Positions 26,273-35,962 of a DNA stretch of 38,133 nucleotides are shown in pieces. Both the position numbers and the translations under genes were made by a program. Under the pieces are notes generated by a model. That model did not search any database, had not been told where the DNA came from, and saw only the letters and a program-made list of their open reading frames with translations. Positions within the stretch are counted from its first letter, which is position 1. Every line of letters begins with the position of its first letter. This DNA comes from Candidatus Izemoplasma sp. (GTDB lineage: Bacteria; Bacillota_I; Bacilli_A; Izemoplasmatales; Izemoplasmataceae), in contig SKFS01000146.1 of the NCBI GenBank assembly GCA_007117885.1, positions 1 to 38,133 of the forward strand. The letters run 5' to 3'.

Positions 26273-29089
26273 ATGAAAAAACTATTGCTTATATTTATGA
26301 TGATTGTTTTGTTTATGCCTTTTGTTAAAACTGTCCAGGCTGAAACTGAAACCACACATATTTATGTTCATTACTACCGCTACGCGGGAGATTATGATGG
26401 TTGGAACGTCTGGATGTGGCAAAATCAACCTGAAGCTAAAGCCGGCAAAGAATATACTTTTGTTGACGATGACACAGGAGCTGAACATAATTTTGGTGGT
26501 AAAGTCGCCAAGATTCCTCTGAGTGGCGATTTGGAAGACGCTGAACGCGTCGGTATTCTGATTTTCCGCGAAAACTGGATTAAAGACGTCGGTGTTGACC
26601 GTTTTGTCGATATTCCAAAAACGAGTCCAAATGGTGTGTTTCACATCTATCTGGTTGAAGGAGATCAACGCATTGGTACCTTTTTAGATGATCCTGAGGG
26701 ACCCGATACCGATCCAAAGTTTACCTTTGCCTATTTTACAACAATGAATCAAGTGCGTTTTCGTTCAACAGAAGTCATGCTTCCAGAAAACATTCGCATC
26801 ACGGCAAATGGCGATGACGTCGCCATCGAAAATGTTAGTATTGATCAGCGAATCGGCACTGTCACGATTGCTGAAACCCTTGATTTTGGTAAACAGTATC
26901 AAATTGAAGGGTTCTTTACAAGTGATGATTCAACGAACACTTACACACTAACCTACGATGGAATTTATGATTCGCCGGAGTTTGAAGACGCTTTTGGCTA
27001 TCAAGGTGAACTCGGGGTAATTCTAAAAGAAAACTCAACCCTCTTTAAACTTTGGGCACCCGTGTCGAGTGCTGTTGAGCTTATTCTTTACGATACAGGG
27101 ACACCCCGTAACCTTGGGGGAACCGATACACCGATTGCCGTTCACACGATGATTCCTGGAGAAAAAGGAACGTTCTCAATTGAACTACCGGGTAATTTAC
27201 ATGGTACCTATTACACCTTTTCAGTGACGAACGGCACGGCAACCCATGAAGTTATGGATCCTTATGCCTACGCTGCAGGGATCAATGGCGTGCGTGGTAT
27301 GGTTGTCGATTTTTCGTTGTTAAACCCTGAAAACTGGCAGTACAACTCACGGCCAAACAATATACAAAACCCCACTGATGCAATTATCTATGAACTACAG
27401 ATTCGAGATTTAACAAGCCACGAGAGTTGGACAGGATCTGAAGAAAATCGGGCACGCTATTTAGGTTTGATTGAGTCAGGTACAAGTTATAATGGCGTGA
27501 CGACTGGGTTTGATCATATCGTTGAGCTCGGTGTCACCCACGTGCAACTTTTGCCTTTCTTCGACTTTGGTCACGTTGATGAGTCACGAGTTGATGAAGA
27601 AGGTTATAATCCCTTTAACTGGGGCTATATGCCGATGAACTTCAATGTTTTAGAAGGTTCATTCTCTGCCAATCCGTTCGATGGTCGTGTGCGCATTCAA
27701 GAAATGAAGCAAGTGATTATGGGCTTTCATGATGCCAATATCCGCATTGTGATGGATGTGGTTTATAATCACACCGGGTTAACTGAAGATTCAAACTTTA
27801 ATCTCATTGTTCCAGGCTATTACTTCCGACTCAATCCCGATGGCAGTTTCTCAAACGGTTCTGGAACTGGCAATGAGACAGCTTCTGAGCGTGTGATGAT
27901 GCGCAAGTTTATGATTGATTCACTCCGTTTTTGGACAGAGGAATTTAATATATCTGGGTTCCGCTTTGATTTAATGGCACTTCATGATATTGAAACAATG
28001 AATCTCATTGTTGAAGAGTTGCATGCAATTGATCCTTCGATTCTTATCTATGGTGAACCTTGGAGAGGCGGCAATACACCCCTGCCCGCTTCACAGCAAG
28101 CTGATAAGCAAAACCTTATGCAAATGCCTTATGTCGGTGCATTTAACGATGATTTACGCGACGCCGTTAAAGGTTCTGTGTTCGCCCGAGACCAAGGGGC
28201 TTTCGTGCAAGGTATCTTCTCAGATCAAATTGTTAATCGCGTTAAGTACGGTATTACGGGTGGTACCGACTTTGATGGCTTACGCGCTAACTTTTTAAGT
28301 CCACAAAGAGTTTGGCATGGGGAACCTTATAAAACGATTAACTATGTTACCGCTCACGACAACAATACACTTCACGATAAACTTCATCAAACGTTAGCGC
28401 CTCTTGATCTTCTCGACTTATTAATACCGATGCAAAAACAATCGAATGCGATTGTGCTTACGAGTCAAGGCATTGCCTTCTTGCATGCTGGCGATGAGTT
28501 TTTGCGCTCAAAACCGGATGATGGTTTATCTCAAAGACAATATACAGGTGGCGGATTCGTCCATAACAGCTATGAATCCACTGATTATGTCAACCAGTTG
28601 CGCTGGGATTTAAAAGCGACTGAAGAAGGTATGGACGTCTTTGAATACTACAAAGGATTAATTCAACTTAGAAATGCGCACCCTTCATTTAGAATGGTCT
28701 CAGCCGATGCCATTCAAAACAATCTCTCATTTATTCATGAAGATCTTCAAGGGGTCATTGCCTATACAATTGCGAACACTGCTTCAAATGATTCGTGGGA
28801 AACGATTCTTGTTGCCCACAATGCCAATCAAAATCGTGTCCGCCTTCGTCTTCCTGACCAAGGAGGGTGGATATTAGTTGTTAACGGCGAAACCGCAGGT
28901 GTTGAAGAGATTTCCCGACATTTAGGGGGTTCAAGATTAACGATTGAAGCCAACTCTACGGTTGTCTTATATCAAACTTCAGCAATTGAAGACTATAATC
29001 CATGGCCGATGATTTTACTCAGTGTTTCTGGAGGACTCATCATTGCGGGTGTCGGCGGATTCTTTATCTTCAAGAAACTAAAGCGTTAA
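26273..29089 (+). CDS. pulA: Type I pullulanase (CBM41-CBM48-GH13), C-terminal membrane anchor
   Basis: Signal peptide; CBM41 THIYVHYYRYAGDYDGWNVWMW; DVVYNHTGLT, GFRFDLMALHD, YGEPWRGG, VTAHDNNTLHDKL; C-term TM MILLSVSGGLIIAGVGGFFIFKKLKR. Confidence 0.95.
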   Translation: MKKLLLIFMMIVLFMPFVKTVQAETETTHIYVHYYRYAGDYDGWNVWMWQNQPEAKAGKEYTFVDDDTGAEHNFGGKVAKIPLSGDLEDAERVGILIFRENWIKDVGVDRFVDIPKTSPNGVFHIYLVEGDQRIGTFLDDPEGPDTDPKFTFAYFTTMNQVRFRSTEVMLPENIRITANGDDVAIENVSIDQRIGTVTIAETLDFGKQYQIEGFFTSDDSTNTYTLTYDGIYDSPEFEDAFGYQGELGVILKENSTLFKLWAPVSSAVELILYDTGTPRNLGGTDTPIAVHTMIPGEKGTFSIELPGNLHGTYYTFSVTNGTATHEVMDPYAYAAGINGVRGMVVDFSLLNPENWQYNSRPNNIQNPTDAIIYELQIRDLTSHESWTGSEENRARYLGLIESGTSYNGVTTGFDHIVELGVTHVQLLPFFDFGHVDESRVDEEGYNPFNWGYMPMNFNVLEGSFSANPFDGRVRIQEMKQVIMGFHDANIRIVMDVVYNHTGLTEDSNFNLIVPGYYFRLNPDGSFSNGSGTGNETASERVMMRKFMIDSLRFWTEEFNISGFRFDLMALHDIETMNLIVEELHAIDPSILIYGEPWRGGNTPLPASQQADKQNLMQMPYVGAFNDDLRDAVKGSVFARDQGAFVQGIFSDQIVNRVKYGITGGTDFDGLRANFLSPQRVWHGEPYKTINYVTAHDNNTLHDKLHQTLAPLDLLDLLIPMQKQSNAIVLTSQGIAFLHAGDEFLRSKPDDGLSQRQYTGGGFVHNSYESTDYVNQLRWDLKATEEGMDVFEYYKGLIQLRNAHPSFRMVSADAIQNNLSFIHEDLQGVIAYTIANTASNDSWETILVAHNANQNRVRLRLPDQGGWILVVNGETAGVEEISRHLGGSRLTIEANSTVVLYQTSAIEDYNPWPMILLSVSGGLIIAGVGGFFIFKKLKR

Positions 29090-29102
29090 ACAAGTCCAAT
29101 TT

Positions 29103-29136
29103 AAAACCCATTCAGACGGCTGAATGGGTTTTTTTT
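29103..29136. terminator. Bidirectional terminator between pulA and fabV
   Basis: AAACCCATTCA-gacggc-TGAATGGGTTTTTTTT. Confidence 0.85.
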
Positions 29137-30328
29137 AGTCTAGTGAGTACTTACTCAATTGTTCAAAATCGACGTCTTTGTCGTAGTCAATCGTGTCAAA
29201 CGCAAAGCCATGAATCTGATAAAACTCTTTAAAGAAAGTATCCGTTCCGTTTAATTTGAAAAGTGCCTCATCCGATAAACTAAACATCATTGCCACGGTT
29301 TCTTTTTGAACATCTTCTTGCATTTCATAATGATCGACTCGAATTCTGCCTTCATCGTCGGTCACTCTATTGAGTCCGTAAACCATATCTTTATAAAGGC
29401 GGTACTTATGTTTAACAATTGATTCATGAAGTTGAGATCGCATCATCACATCATAGAGACATGATACATAAATCGGCATCTGGGGGATAAATACACTCGC
29501 TTTCGTCACGACTGCTTTACTAGAAGAAATCAAGGCTTCTCCTTGATACTTTTCTGCGAGGAGTCGATGTAAATCCTTGGCAGTTTTTTCTAAATCTTCT
29601 TTGGCTTTACCTAAAGTTCCTTTGCGATATATTTTTTCCGTTGTCGGACCGCCAATATAGGTATACGATATCGTTTTAGCCCCTTGAGCAATGATGTTTG
29701 CATGATGCAGTGCTTCAATCCATGACTTCCAGCCACTTCCTCCCATCACAAAGATCGTTTCAGAGATTTCTTCTGGCGTGGCATCGTCAACGATTAAAGG
29801 CTCAACACGGCGTTTTGCCACATCGATGGTTTTACCTTCGGACGCGCCGCCAATTGTTTTAATATGAGAACGAATGGTTTCGCCCGTTTTTTCATCTTTA
29901 CGTGCGCCCGCAGCTAAAGAGTAAATAACTAAATCAATAACGATGTTATTTGTTTTTAAATAGTCAATAACCTCATTCTGCATGCCCGTTGAAAACGCAT
30001 CACCAATGAAATCTTTATGAAGATTTTTTGTTTCTTTAGCATACGCTTGGAAAAAAACATTGTTCCACCAGCCCGCTGTCCCAGAGCGCTTGCCTTTCGG
30101 CGGTGACTCAAAAGATATGTTAATCGTGTTCGCATTTCCTTTAAACGCTAAAGCGATGCGTGAAGCTAAACCATAGCCGGATGAACCGCCGATAATCAAA
30201 ACATTTTTCGGACCTTTAAAATCCGCAAATGTCATCACTTCATCAATCTGACGTTTGACAAATTCTTGACAACCTATTGGATGGGCATTAATGAATATAT
30301 TCGATCGAATCGATGGGGTTATTTTCAT
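29135..30328 (-). CDS. fabV: Trans-2-enoyl-CoA/ACP reductase (FabV/TER)
   Basis: PIGCQEFVKRQIDEV, VLIIGGSSGYGLASRIA, SFESPPKGKRSGTAGWWNN, YSLAAGARKDEKTGE. Confidence 0.96.
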   Translation of the reverse strand: MKITPSIRSNIFINAHPIGCQEFVKRQIDEVMTFADFKGPKNVLIIGGSSGYGLASRIALAFKGNANTINISFESPPKGKRSGTAGWWNNVFFQAYAKETKNLHKDFIGDAFSTGMQNEVIDYLKTNNIVIDLVIYSLAAGARKDEKTGETIRSHIKTIGGASEGKTIDVAKRRVEPLIVDDATPEEISETIFVMGGSGWKSWIEALHHANIIAQGAKTISYTYIGGPTTEKIYRKGTLGKAKEDLEKTAKDLHRLLAEKYQGEALISSSKAVVTKASVFIPQMPIYVSCLYDVMMRSQLHESIVKHKYRLYKDMVYGLNRVTDDEGRIRVDHYEMQEDVQKETVAMMFSLSDEALFKLNGTDTFFKEFYQIHGFAFDTIDYDKDVDFEQLSKYSLD

Positions 30329-30405
30329 AGTCGGACTCCTTACTATTTTGTTATAATTATTATAGCATACCCGTTAAACGCGAGCCTTTTTAGCGCTTTA
30401 AGAAT

Positions 30406-30428
30406 AAAAACGACTTGAAAAAGTCGTT
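30406..30428 (-). terminator. Terminator of tRNA-Ser
   Basis: Minus strand AACGACTT-tttc-AAGTCGTTTTTAT. Confidence 0.75.
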
Positions 30429-30435
30429 ATCATGA

Positions 30436-30526
30436 TGGCGGAGGAAAAGGGATTCGAACCCTCGCATCGCTCTCACGACCTACTAGCTTTCCAAGCCAGC
30501 CCCTTCAGCCTCTTGGGTATTCCTCC
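30436..30526 (-). tRNA. tRNA-Ser (GGA), CCA encoded
   Basis: Minus strand GGAGGAA...CTGGC TTGGAAA GCTAG... long variable arm ...GAGGGTTCGAATCCCTTTTCCTCCGCCA. Confidence 0.95.
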
Positions 30527-30580
30527 AAAACTATACTTATCATAGCGATTTATCGACGATTTGTCAATCACAATAGGTTA

Positions 30581-30609
30581 TTGCATGTTAACTTTAAAAA
30601 GACTATAAT
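30581..30609 (+). promoter_or_regulatory. Strong sigma-A promoter for guanine deaminase gene
   Basis: TTGCAT - 17 bp - TATAAT. Confidence 0.7.
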
Positions 30610-30639
30610 GGAAGTACGATAACCATGAAAGGATTAGCT

Positions 30640-31125
30640 ATGAAGACAAACGAATCGTTAAAAGAAATTATGCAAAAAGCGATTGAACAAGCAAGGAAGA
30701 CGATGAATGATAATGTTGGAGGGCCCTTTGGTGCAGCCGTTATTGATGCTGAAGGAAAGCTTATCTCACTGGCTTCTAACTCCGTACTTGATGATCATGA
30801 CCCTACAGCTCACGCGGAGATGAATGCGATCCGTAAAGCCGGTGAGGTTTTAGGCACCCATGATTTGAGTGGTTGCACAGTCATTACCACAGCCTTTCCC
30901 TGTGCGATGTGTCTCGGTGCAATTATTTGGGCTAATGTAAAGACCGTGATCTATGGTGCTAGACCTGAAGATGCAGCAGCAATTGGCTTTCGCGATGCCT
31001 TTATTTATGAGTTTATTAACGATAATTTCAACGATCCTAACGTGCTTAAGTTTGATGAACAAGAACGAGAAGCTTGCCTTACTTTGTTTACAGAATATCA
31101 AAAGAAAAACAAAGAAATCTATTAA
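30640..31125 (+). CDS. Nucleoside/guanine deaminase (CMP/dCMP deaminase fold)
   Basis: THAE-type PTAHAEMNAIRKA and PCAMCLGAIIWANV zinc motifs; GARPEDAAAIGFRDAFIYEFI resembles GuaD; AAAGGA RBS upstream of ATG 30640. Confidence 0.9.
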   Translation: MKTNESLKEIMQKAIEQARKTMNDNVGGPFGAAVIDAEGKLISLASNSVLDDHDPTAHAEMNAIRKAGEVLGTHDLSGCTVITTAFPCAMCLGAIIWANVKTVIYGARPEDAAAIGFRDAFIYEFINDNFNDPNVLKFDEQEREACLTLFTEYQKKNKEIY

Positions 31126-31127
31126 AG

Positions 31128-31160
31128 AAATCACGATGTCCCTTGACATCGTGATTTTTT
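31128..31160. terminator. Bidirectional terminator between guanine deaminase and ygeW
   Basis: AAATCACGATGTC-cctt-GACATCGTGATTTTTTT. Confidence 0.88.
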
Positions 31161-31163
31161 TAC

Positions 31164-32147
31164 TTACTTATCACCCATCGTCATCGCCATCACAGCTTTG
31201 GCTGTGTGCAAACGATTCTCTGCTTCTTGATAGACAATTGAGTGTTTGCCATCGATTACTGAGTTTTCAACTTCATTTTCACGGTCGGCAGGTAAAGCAT
31301 GCATATACTTCACATTCGGACTTGCTAAAGCCATTAGTTCTTCTGTACATTTCCATGTTCGATTCGATTCAAGCAAGTCATCCACGACAAGTTCAGATTG
31401 GTTTCGAACCCATGAACCCCAGTTTTTTGGAATAACAATATCGGCATCGGTGAACGCTTCTTTAATATCGTGCGTTATCTTAAAGCTACCTCCGTAGGTT
31501 TCAGCATTCTTCTTCGCTTTCTCAATGACCCAATCTGGAAGTTCATAGCCTTCCGGATAAGCCAATGTCACATCCATTTGATAGCGTGGGAACAAGAGCA
31601 CTTGAGTCACAGGCACACTGATGGGCTTTTTATGACTTGTAGCGTAAGCCCAAATTACGGAGACTTTTAAGCGTTTTGTGGTTTCTGTAACCTCTTGAAT
31701 CGTCATTAAATCAGCTAGCCCTTGCATAGGATGATACAGATCACACTGAAGATTCATCACCGGAACGGTTGAATGTTCTGCCATTTCTCTTAAATAGCGA
31801 TTGCCAGTACTCCAAAAACATATACGACAAGCAATTCCGTGACCATAACTCGATAAAATAACGGCTGTATCCTTCGCGGTTTCACCGTGGGATATTTGCA
31901 TCGTTGATGTGTCTAAAAACGTAGCATGGCCGCCGAGTTGAGCTAAACCAGATTCCATAGAGTTTCGTGTTCGTGTTGATTGCTCAAAAAACATTAAGAA
32001 TGCCGTTTTCATGTTCAAGTACGGTGTCGGCTCATTGTTTTTAAACTTTCTTTTAAACTCTTTACTTACTTCAAGCAAAACATCGATTTCTTCATTGGTC
32101 CATTCTTCGAGGGTGATAAAATGTCTTCCTTTAAACTTTGGTGTCAT
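31164..32147 (-). CDS. ygeW: YgeW-like (knotted) carbamoyltransferase
   Basis: [74 protein letters not shown]. Confidence 0.87.
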   Translation of the reverse strand: MTPKFKGRHFITLEEWTNEEIDVLLEVSKEFKRKFKNNEPTPYLNMKTAFLMFFEQSTRTRNSMESGLAQLGGHATFLDTSTMQISHGETAKDTAVILSSYGHGIACRICFWSTGNRYLREMAEHSTVPVMNLQCDLYHPMQGLADLMTIQEVTETTKRLKVSVIWAYATSHKKPISVPVTQVLLFPRYQMDVTLAYPEGYELPDWVIEKAKKNAETYGGSFKITHDIKEAFTDADIVIPKNWGSWVRNQSELVVDDLLESNRTWKCTEELMALASPNVKYMHALPADRENEVENSVIDGKHSIVYQEAENRLHTAKAVMAMTMGDK

Positions 32148-33360
32148 GGTTTTCTCCTTTATTTAGTCTTTTTAAGTACATTGTAGGAATTAAGGCATAG
32201 AGTGCTGCAGCTTCAATCAGTTCTGACTTCCATGTTTTTTCATCGGGAGCATGCGCTTGATCTTCATGACCAGGACCAAAGCCGATACAAGGGATATTAT
32301 GGCGACCCATGATCGAGACAGCATTTGTTGAAAAGGTCCACTTATCAACAACTGGTTCTTTATTAAACAAGGTTTTATAAGCATCAACAGTACTCTCACA
32401 TACAAGATGGTCTTGGTCTAAAACCCAAGTTGGGAAAAATGCATCCGTAGGATAGACATACCCTGTGTATGAAGGTCTTTCATAGGTATACATTTCCACC
32501 TTTGCACCGACCTTTTTCACCGAATCTAATTCCCGAATCTCTGCGAGGGCAGATTGATAGGTTTCACCATGGGTTAACCGTCGGTCAATCGATATCGTAC
32601 ACCCATCGGCAACCGCACAACGCGATGGTGAACTAAAGAAAACTTCACTAATGGTGATTGTTCCTTTTCCTAAAAACGGGTCATCGAGTAAGCGGTCGTT
32701 AAGCTTTTCAATATCTTGAATGATTGGGGCCATTTTATAGATGGCGTTATCGCCACGCTCAGGGGCACTTCCATGGCAACTGAGACCTTGGGTCGAGACT
32801 TTGATTTCCATGCGCCCGCGATGTCCGCGGTAAATCCGACAAGAGGTCGGTTCGGTAATAACCACAAACTCTGGTTTAATGTTTTCCTTTTCGATTAAGT
32901 ATTGCCAGCAAAGTCCATCGCAATCTTCTTCTTGGACAGTGCCGGTGATGAGCAGCGTATAGTCCCCCTCAAGTTGCAGGTCTTTAATAATTTTACCGGC
33001 ATAGACCATCGAAGCCATACCGCCTTCTTGATCACTCGCACCGCGCCCTCCTATGGTTGTTTCGTCTTCATACCCTTCGTAAGGATCAAAGGTCCATAGT
33101 GAACGATCACCGATGCCGACCGTATCAATATGTGCATCCATTGCGATAAGGTGCTTGCCATGGCCAATACGACCGATGATGTTTCCCATCGCATCGATGC
33201 GCACCTCATCAAAGCCTACCTTTTCCATTTCTTCTTTAATTCTTAATACCACCGCTTCTTCTTGACAGGATTCACTCGGAATACGAATCATATCACGAAG
33301 AAATTTACTGATTTCTTTCTCGTATTTTTTCGCTTGTTCAACAATCATTTGATAATTCAT
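32131..33360 (-). CDS. ygeY: YgeY-like M20 family metallohydrolase
   Basis: [67 protein letters not shown]. Confidence 0.9.
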   Translation of the reverse strand: MNYQMIVEQAKKYEKEISKFLRDMIRIPSESCQEEAVVLRIKEEMEKVGFDEVRIDAMGNIIGRIGHGKHLIAMDAHIDTVGIGDRSLWTFDPYEGYEDETTIGGRGASDQEGGMASMVYAGKIIKDLQLEGDYTLLITGTVQEEDCDGLCWQYLIEKENIKPEFVVITEPTSCRIYRGHRGRMEIKVSTQGLSCHGSAPERGDNAIYKMAPIIQDIEKLNDRLLDDPFLGKGTITISEVFFSSPSRCAVADGCTISIDRRLTHGETYQSALAEIRELDSVKKVGAKVEMYTYERPSYTGYVYPTDAFFPTWVLDQDHLVCESTVDAYKTLFNKEPVVDKWTFSTNAVSIMGRHNIPCIGFGPGHEDQAHAPDEKTWKSELIEAAALYALIPTMYLKRLNKGENHDTKV

Positions 33361-34721
33361 TTTTTCACTCCATCACGCAGTTTTTTTATGGCTTGATTAT
33401 AATGGTCAATTTTCATATACTCACGGTTCCAAAATTCCATTGATTTCATTTCATCTAAATAGGCTTTTGAGTAGCCAAACTTTAACCAGTCCATTTCTTT
33501 TTGCTTATACAAACGTTCTTTTTGTTCGGTGTGTCGAACGTCTAAGACATCTTCCGTACTCATCTTTAAGAAAATATCCTTAAACCACCGTCTTAAAACG
33601 AAGTCTTCGGTTTCTAAGTAGCGTTCTTCCAGTTCTTTAATCACTGAGTCGTAACGGTCATAACCATCTGTTGCCACGGTCACAATATTGTCTTCAGGGC
33701 CCAAATGTAAGTATTTTGCCATTTTGATGGCACCAAGAATATTGCATATTCCCGATACACCAAAAGCATCCACCATTGCTTTAGCATCATTAAGATCAAC
33801 ACCAAATTCGGCCAAAATATGCGGCGCGTCATGGACGATTTTGAGTCCTCTAACGGCGTCGTCATCTTTAATCAATGCGATATAATCCGTCGTTAAAAGG
33901 TTGTGGATGAGTGTACACATCTTATCACCGATACCTTCGATTCGATGTTGGCCACGTCCACCATCCATTAATGTCGAACACTCGTAAGGCTCTAGCGCAA
34001 CAATTTTCGCTTCTGGAAACACTGACTTAATTTGATCCCCAGCGGCTAAAGTTCCTGCACTTCCCGGTGCGGAAGTGAAACAGGCAATGCGTTCATTGCC
34101 AATCCCTTTGACGGCTTCAATTGCACTATTTCCCGTAACATGACGATGAAAACGATAGTTTGGTAAGAGCTCAAATTGTGCTAAGGTGCGAGTTTTTGGG
34201 TCTTTCTTTAGTTCATATGTCCGCTCTAAGGTTAAAATTACATCCGATTCGGTGCCCGGTGTTAAATCGAGTTTGGCGCCGTATTGTTGAATGCGGTCAT
34301 ACCGTTCTTTACTCATATTATCCGGCATGATCACCACCGCATCAAACTTCATTAAGTTGCAAATATAGGAGACACCGATACCAAAGTTTCCCGTTGAGGG
34401 GCCTAATATAGTGTGTTCCTTGGGAACTATATCGCCATCGACGTACCCTTCAATCAGTGTTGAATAGGCTGGTCCGACTTTATGTGAACCCGATGGGAAC
34501 TCTTTTCCGAGCAAAACAACAATGTTGGCTTCAATACCGGTTAACGCTTTGGGTAAAACAACTTTATTCACTCGCTTAAAATCGGGTTTCCAGGTGATGT
34601 TAAAAAGGTTTAAAGGGTCAAGTTCGTTTGCTTTTGCAGCCTGTATTTTTTCTTTCAAGTTAGGATCGAGACGATCAGGGTAAAGCATTTCATCGTAGGT
34701 CGGTCCGTAAGGTATTGTCAT
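33357..34721 (-). CDS. Fold-type II PLP-dependent enzyme with SGSHK lysine motif (TrpB2/cysteine-synthase-like)
   Basis: [22 protein letters not shown] (PLP Lys), [30 protein letters not shown]. Confidence 0.82.
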   Translation of the reverse strand: MTIPYGPTYDEMLYPDRLDPNLKEKIQAAKANELDPLNLFNITWKPDFKRVNKVVLPKALTGIEANIVVLLGKEFPSGSHKVGPAYSTLIEGYVDGDIVPKEHTILGPSTGNFGIGVSYICNLMKFDAVVIMPDNMSKERYDRIQQYGAKLDLTPGTESDVILTLERTYELKKDPKTRTLAQFELLPNYRFHRHVTGNSAIEAVKGIGNERIACFTSAPGSAGTLAAGDQIKSVFPEAKIVALEPYECSTLMDGGRGQHRIEGIGDKMCTLIHNLLTTDYIALIKDDDAVRGLKIVHDAPHILAEFGVDLNDAKAMVDAFGVSGICNILGAIKMAKYLHLGPEDNIVTVATDGYDRYDSVIKELEERYLETEDFVLRRWFKDIFLKMSTEDVLDVRHTEQKERLYKQKEMDWLKFGYSKAYLDEMKSMEFWNREYMKIDHYNQAIKKLRDGVKK

Positions 34722-35962
34722 TTTTCTTCCTCCAAGTTTATCGTATTCTTTAATGCTTCGATGGTACCTTCAATGTCATACGGTGGTGAAATGACACGTT
34801 CAGCGGTGGCAGGATCTTTTAATCCATTACCCGTGTGAATGAGCACAATCGATTCATCGTGTTTAATTCTTTTTTGATTTAATGCTTCGACTAAACCCGC
34901 TAATCCTGCTGCCGAAGCAGGTTCTGCGAAGATGCCTTCTAAGGCTCCAAGATGTTTCATGCTTGCGAGTATTTTTTCATCAGAGACCGCGATAAAGCTT
35001 CCCCCTGTATGGTTCACAGCGCGCAATGCTTTAACTGGATTTCGGGGGATGCCTACAGCAATGCTATCGGCAAGGGTGTTTTCATCGGTCTCAATTAAAC
35101 TCTGTTTTGTCTCAAATGCTTTGACGAAAGGGGCACATCCAAGACTTTGCACACCGAGCAAGCGCGGTAACCGATCGATAAGTTCGAGTTGAAGCAAATC
35201 ATAAAAGCCTTTATAGACTCCCGCAATCGTACAGCCATCACCAACTGAAACCACAACCCAATCCGGTACCTTAAAGCCAAAATGCTCCGCAATTTCATAA
35301 GCCACTGTTTTCTTTCCTTCAACTAAATGAGGATTGATTGCGGCATTTCGATTGTACCAATGGTACGTGTCAATAGCTTCTTTTGATAGCGTAAAGGTTG
35401 CTTTATAATCGCCACGTACTTTAAAAACGTTGGCACCGTAAATTGAAAGTTGTCGAAGCTTTCCAAGCGGGGCCCGTTCGGGGACAAAAATCATCGCTTT
35501 TAAACCAAGCTTTGCGGCATTTCCCGCTAAACTCGAAGCGGCATTTCCCGTTGAACTACAAGCGACAGTGCGATGGTTTTCTTCACACGCTTTAACGACC
35601 GCAACAGCACTGGCTCGATCTTTTAAGGAGCCTGTTGGATTCATCCCTTCATCTTTAATATGAAGTTGCTTAAGTCCCAAATCATTCGCAAGTCGCTGTG
35701 CATGGATTAGCGGTGTGCCACCAATCGGTAACGTTTTAAGGTAATGATCACTGTCGATACTCATCATCGGCTTGTAACGCCACATGGTCGGGTCGTGTTG
35801 GTTTTTAAAATAATCGAGTGTGACTTCTTCTTTCATTCGCTCATAATCGTACTCAATTTCAAGGATACCTTTATCTTGACACGTCGGACAGGTGGTTATG
35901 CCTTTTGTGACAGGGAGGGTAGTATTGCAAAGTGTACACCGTGCATGTTTTACATAATTCAT
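34718..35962 (-). CDS. Threonine synthase-like fold-type II PLP enzyme with N-terminal zinc ribbon
   Basis: CTLCNTTLPVTKGITTCPTC zinc ribbon; NPTGSLKDRASAVAV PLP Lys; ACSSTGNAASSLAGNAA. Confidence 0.87.
   Translation of the reverse strand: MNYVKHARCTLCNTTLPVTKGITTCPTCQDKGILEIEYDYERMKEEVTLDYFKNQHDPTMWRYKPMMSIDSDHYLKTLPIGGTPLIHAQRLANDLGLKQLHIKDEGMNPTGSLKDRASAVAVVKACEENHRTVACSSTGNAASSLAGNAAKLGLKAMIFVPERAPLGKLRQLSIYGANVFKVRGDYKATFTLSKEAIDTYHWYNRNAAINPHLVEGKKTVAYEIAEHFGFKVPDWVVVSVGDGCTIAGVYKGFYDLLQLELIDRLPRLLGVQSLGCAPFVKAFETKQSLIETDENTLADSIAVGIPRNPVKALRAVNHTGGSFIAVSDEKILASMKHLGALEGIFAEPASAAGLAGLVEALNQKRIKHDESIVLIHTGNGLKDPATAERVISPPYDIEGTIEALKNTINLEEEK

Noticed and set aside
26282-26668. 128-aa minus-strand ORF opposite the pullulanase N-terminus (and similar ORFs at 4026, 4914, 23914, 24244, 30850, 30953, 35744, 36782, 37754, 37812)
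   Set aside because: All lie antisense or out of frame within strongly supported genes; no independent start signals
30389-30402. AGCGCTTTAAG as a further cre site
   Set aside because: Lacks the TG...CA outer positions of the cre consensus
31164-34721. Possible selenocysteine (in-frame TGA) in the YgeW/YgeY region, given its link to selenium metabolism annotations
   Set aside because: ORFs are full length with no internal TGA and end at normal junctions
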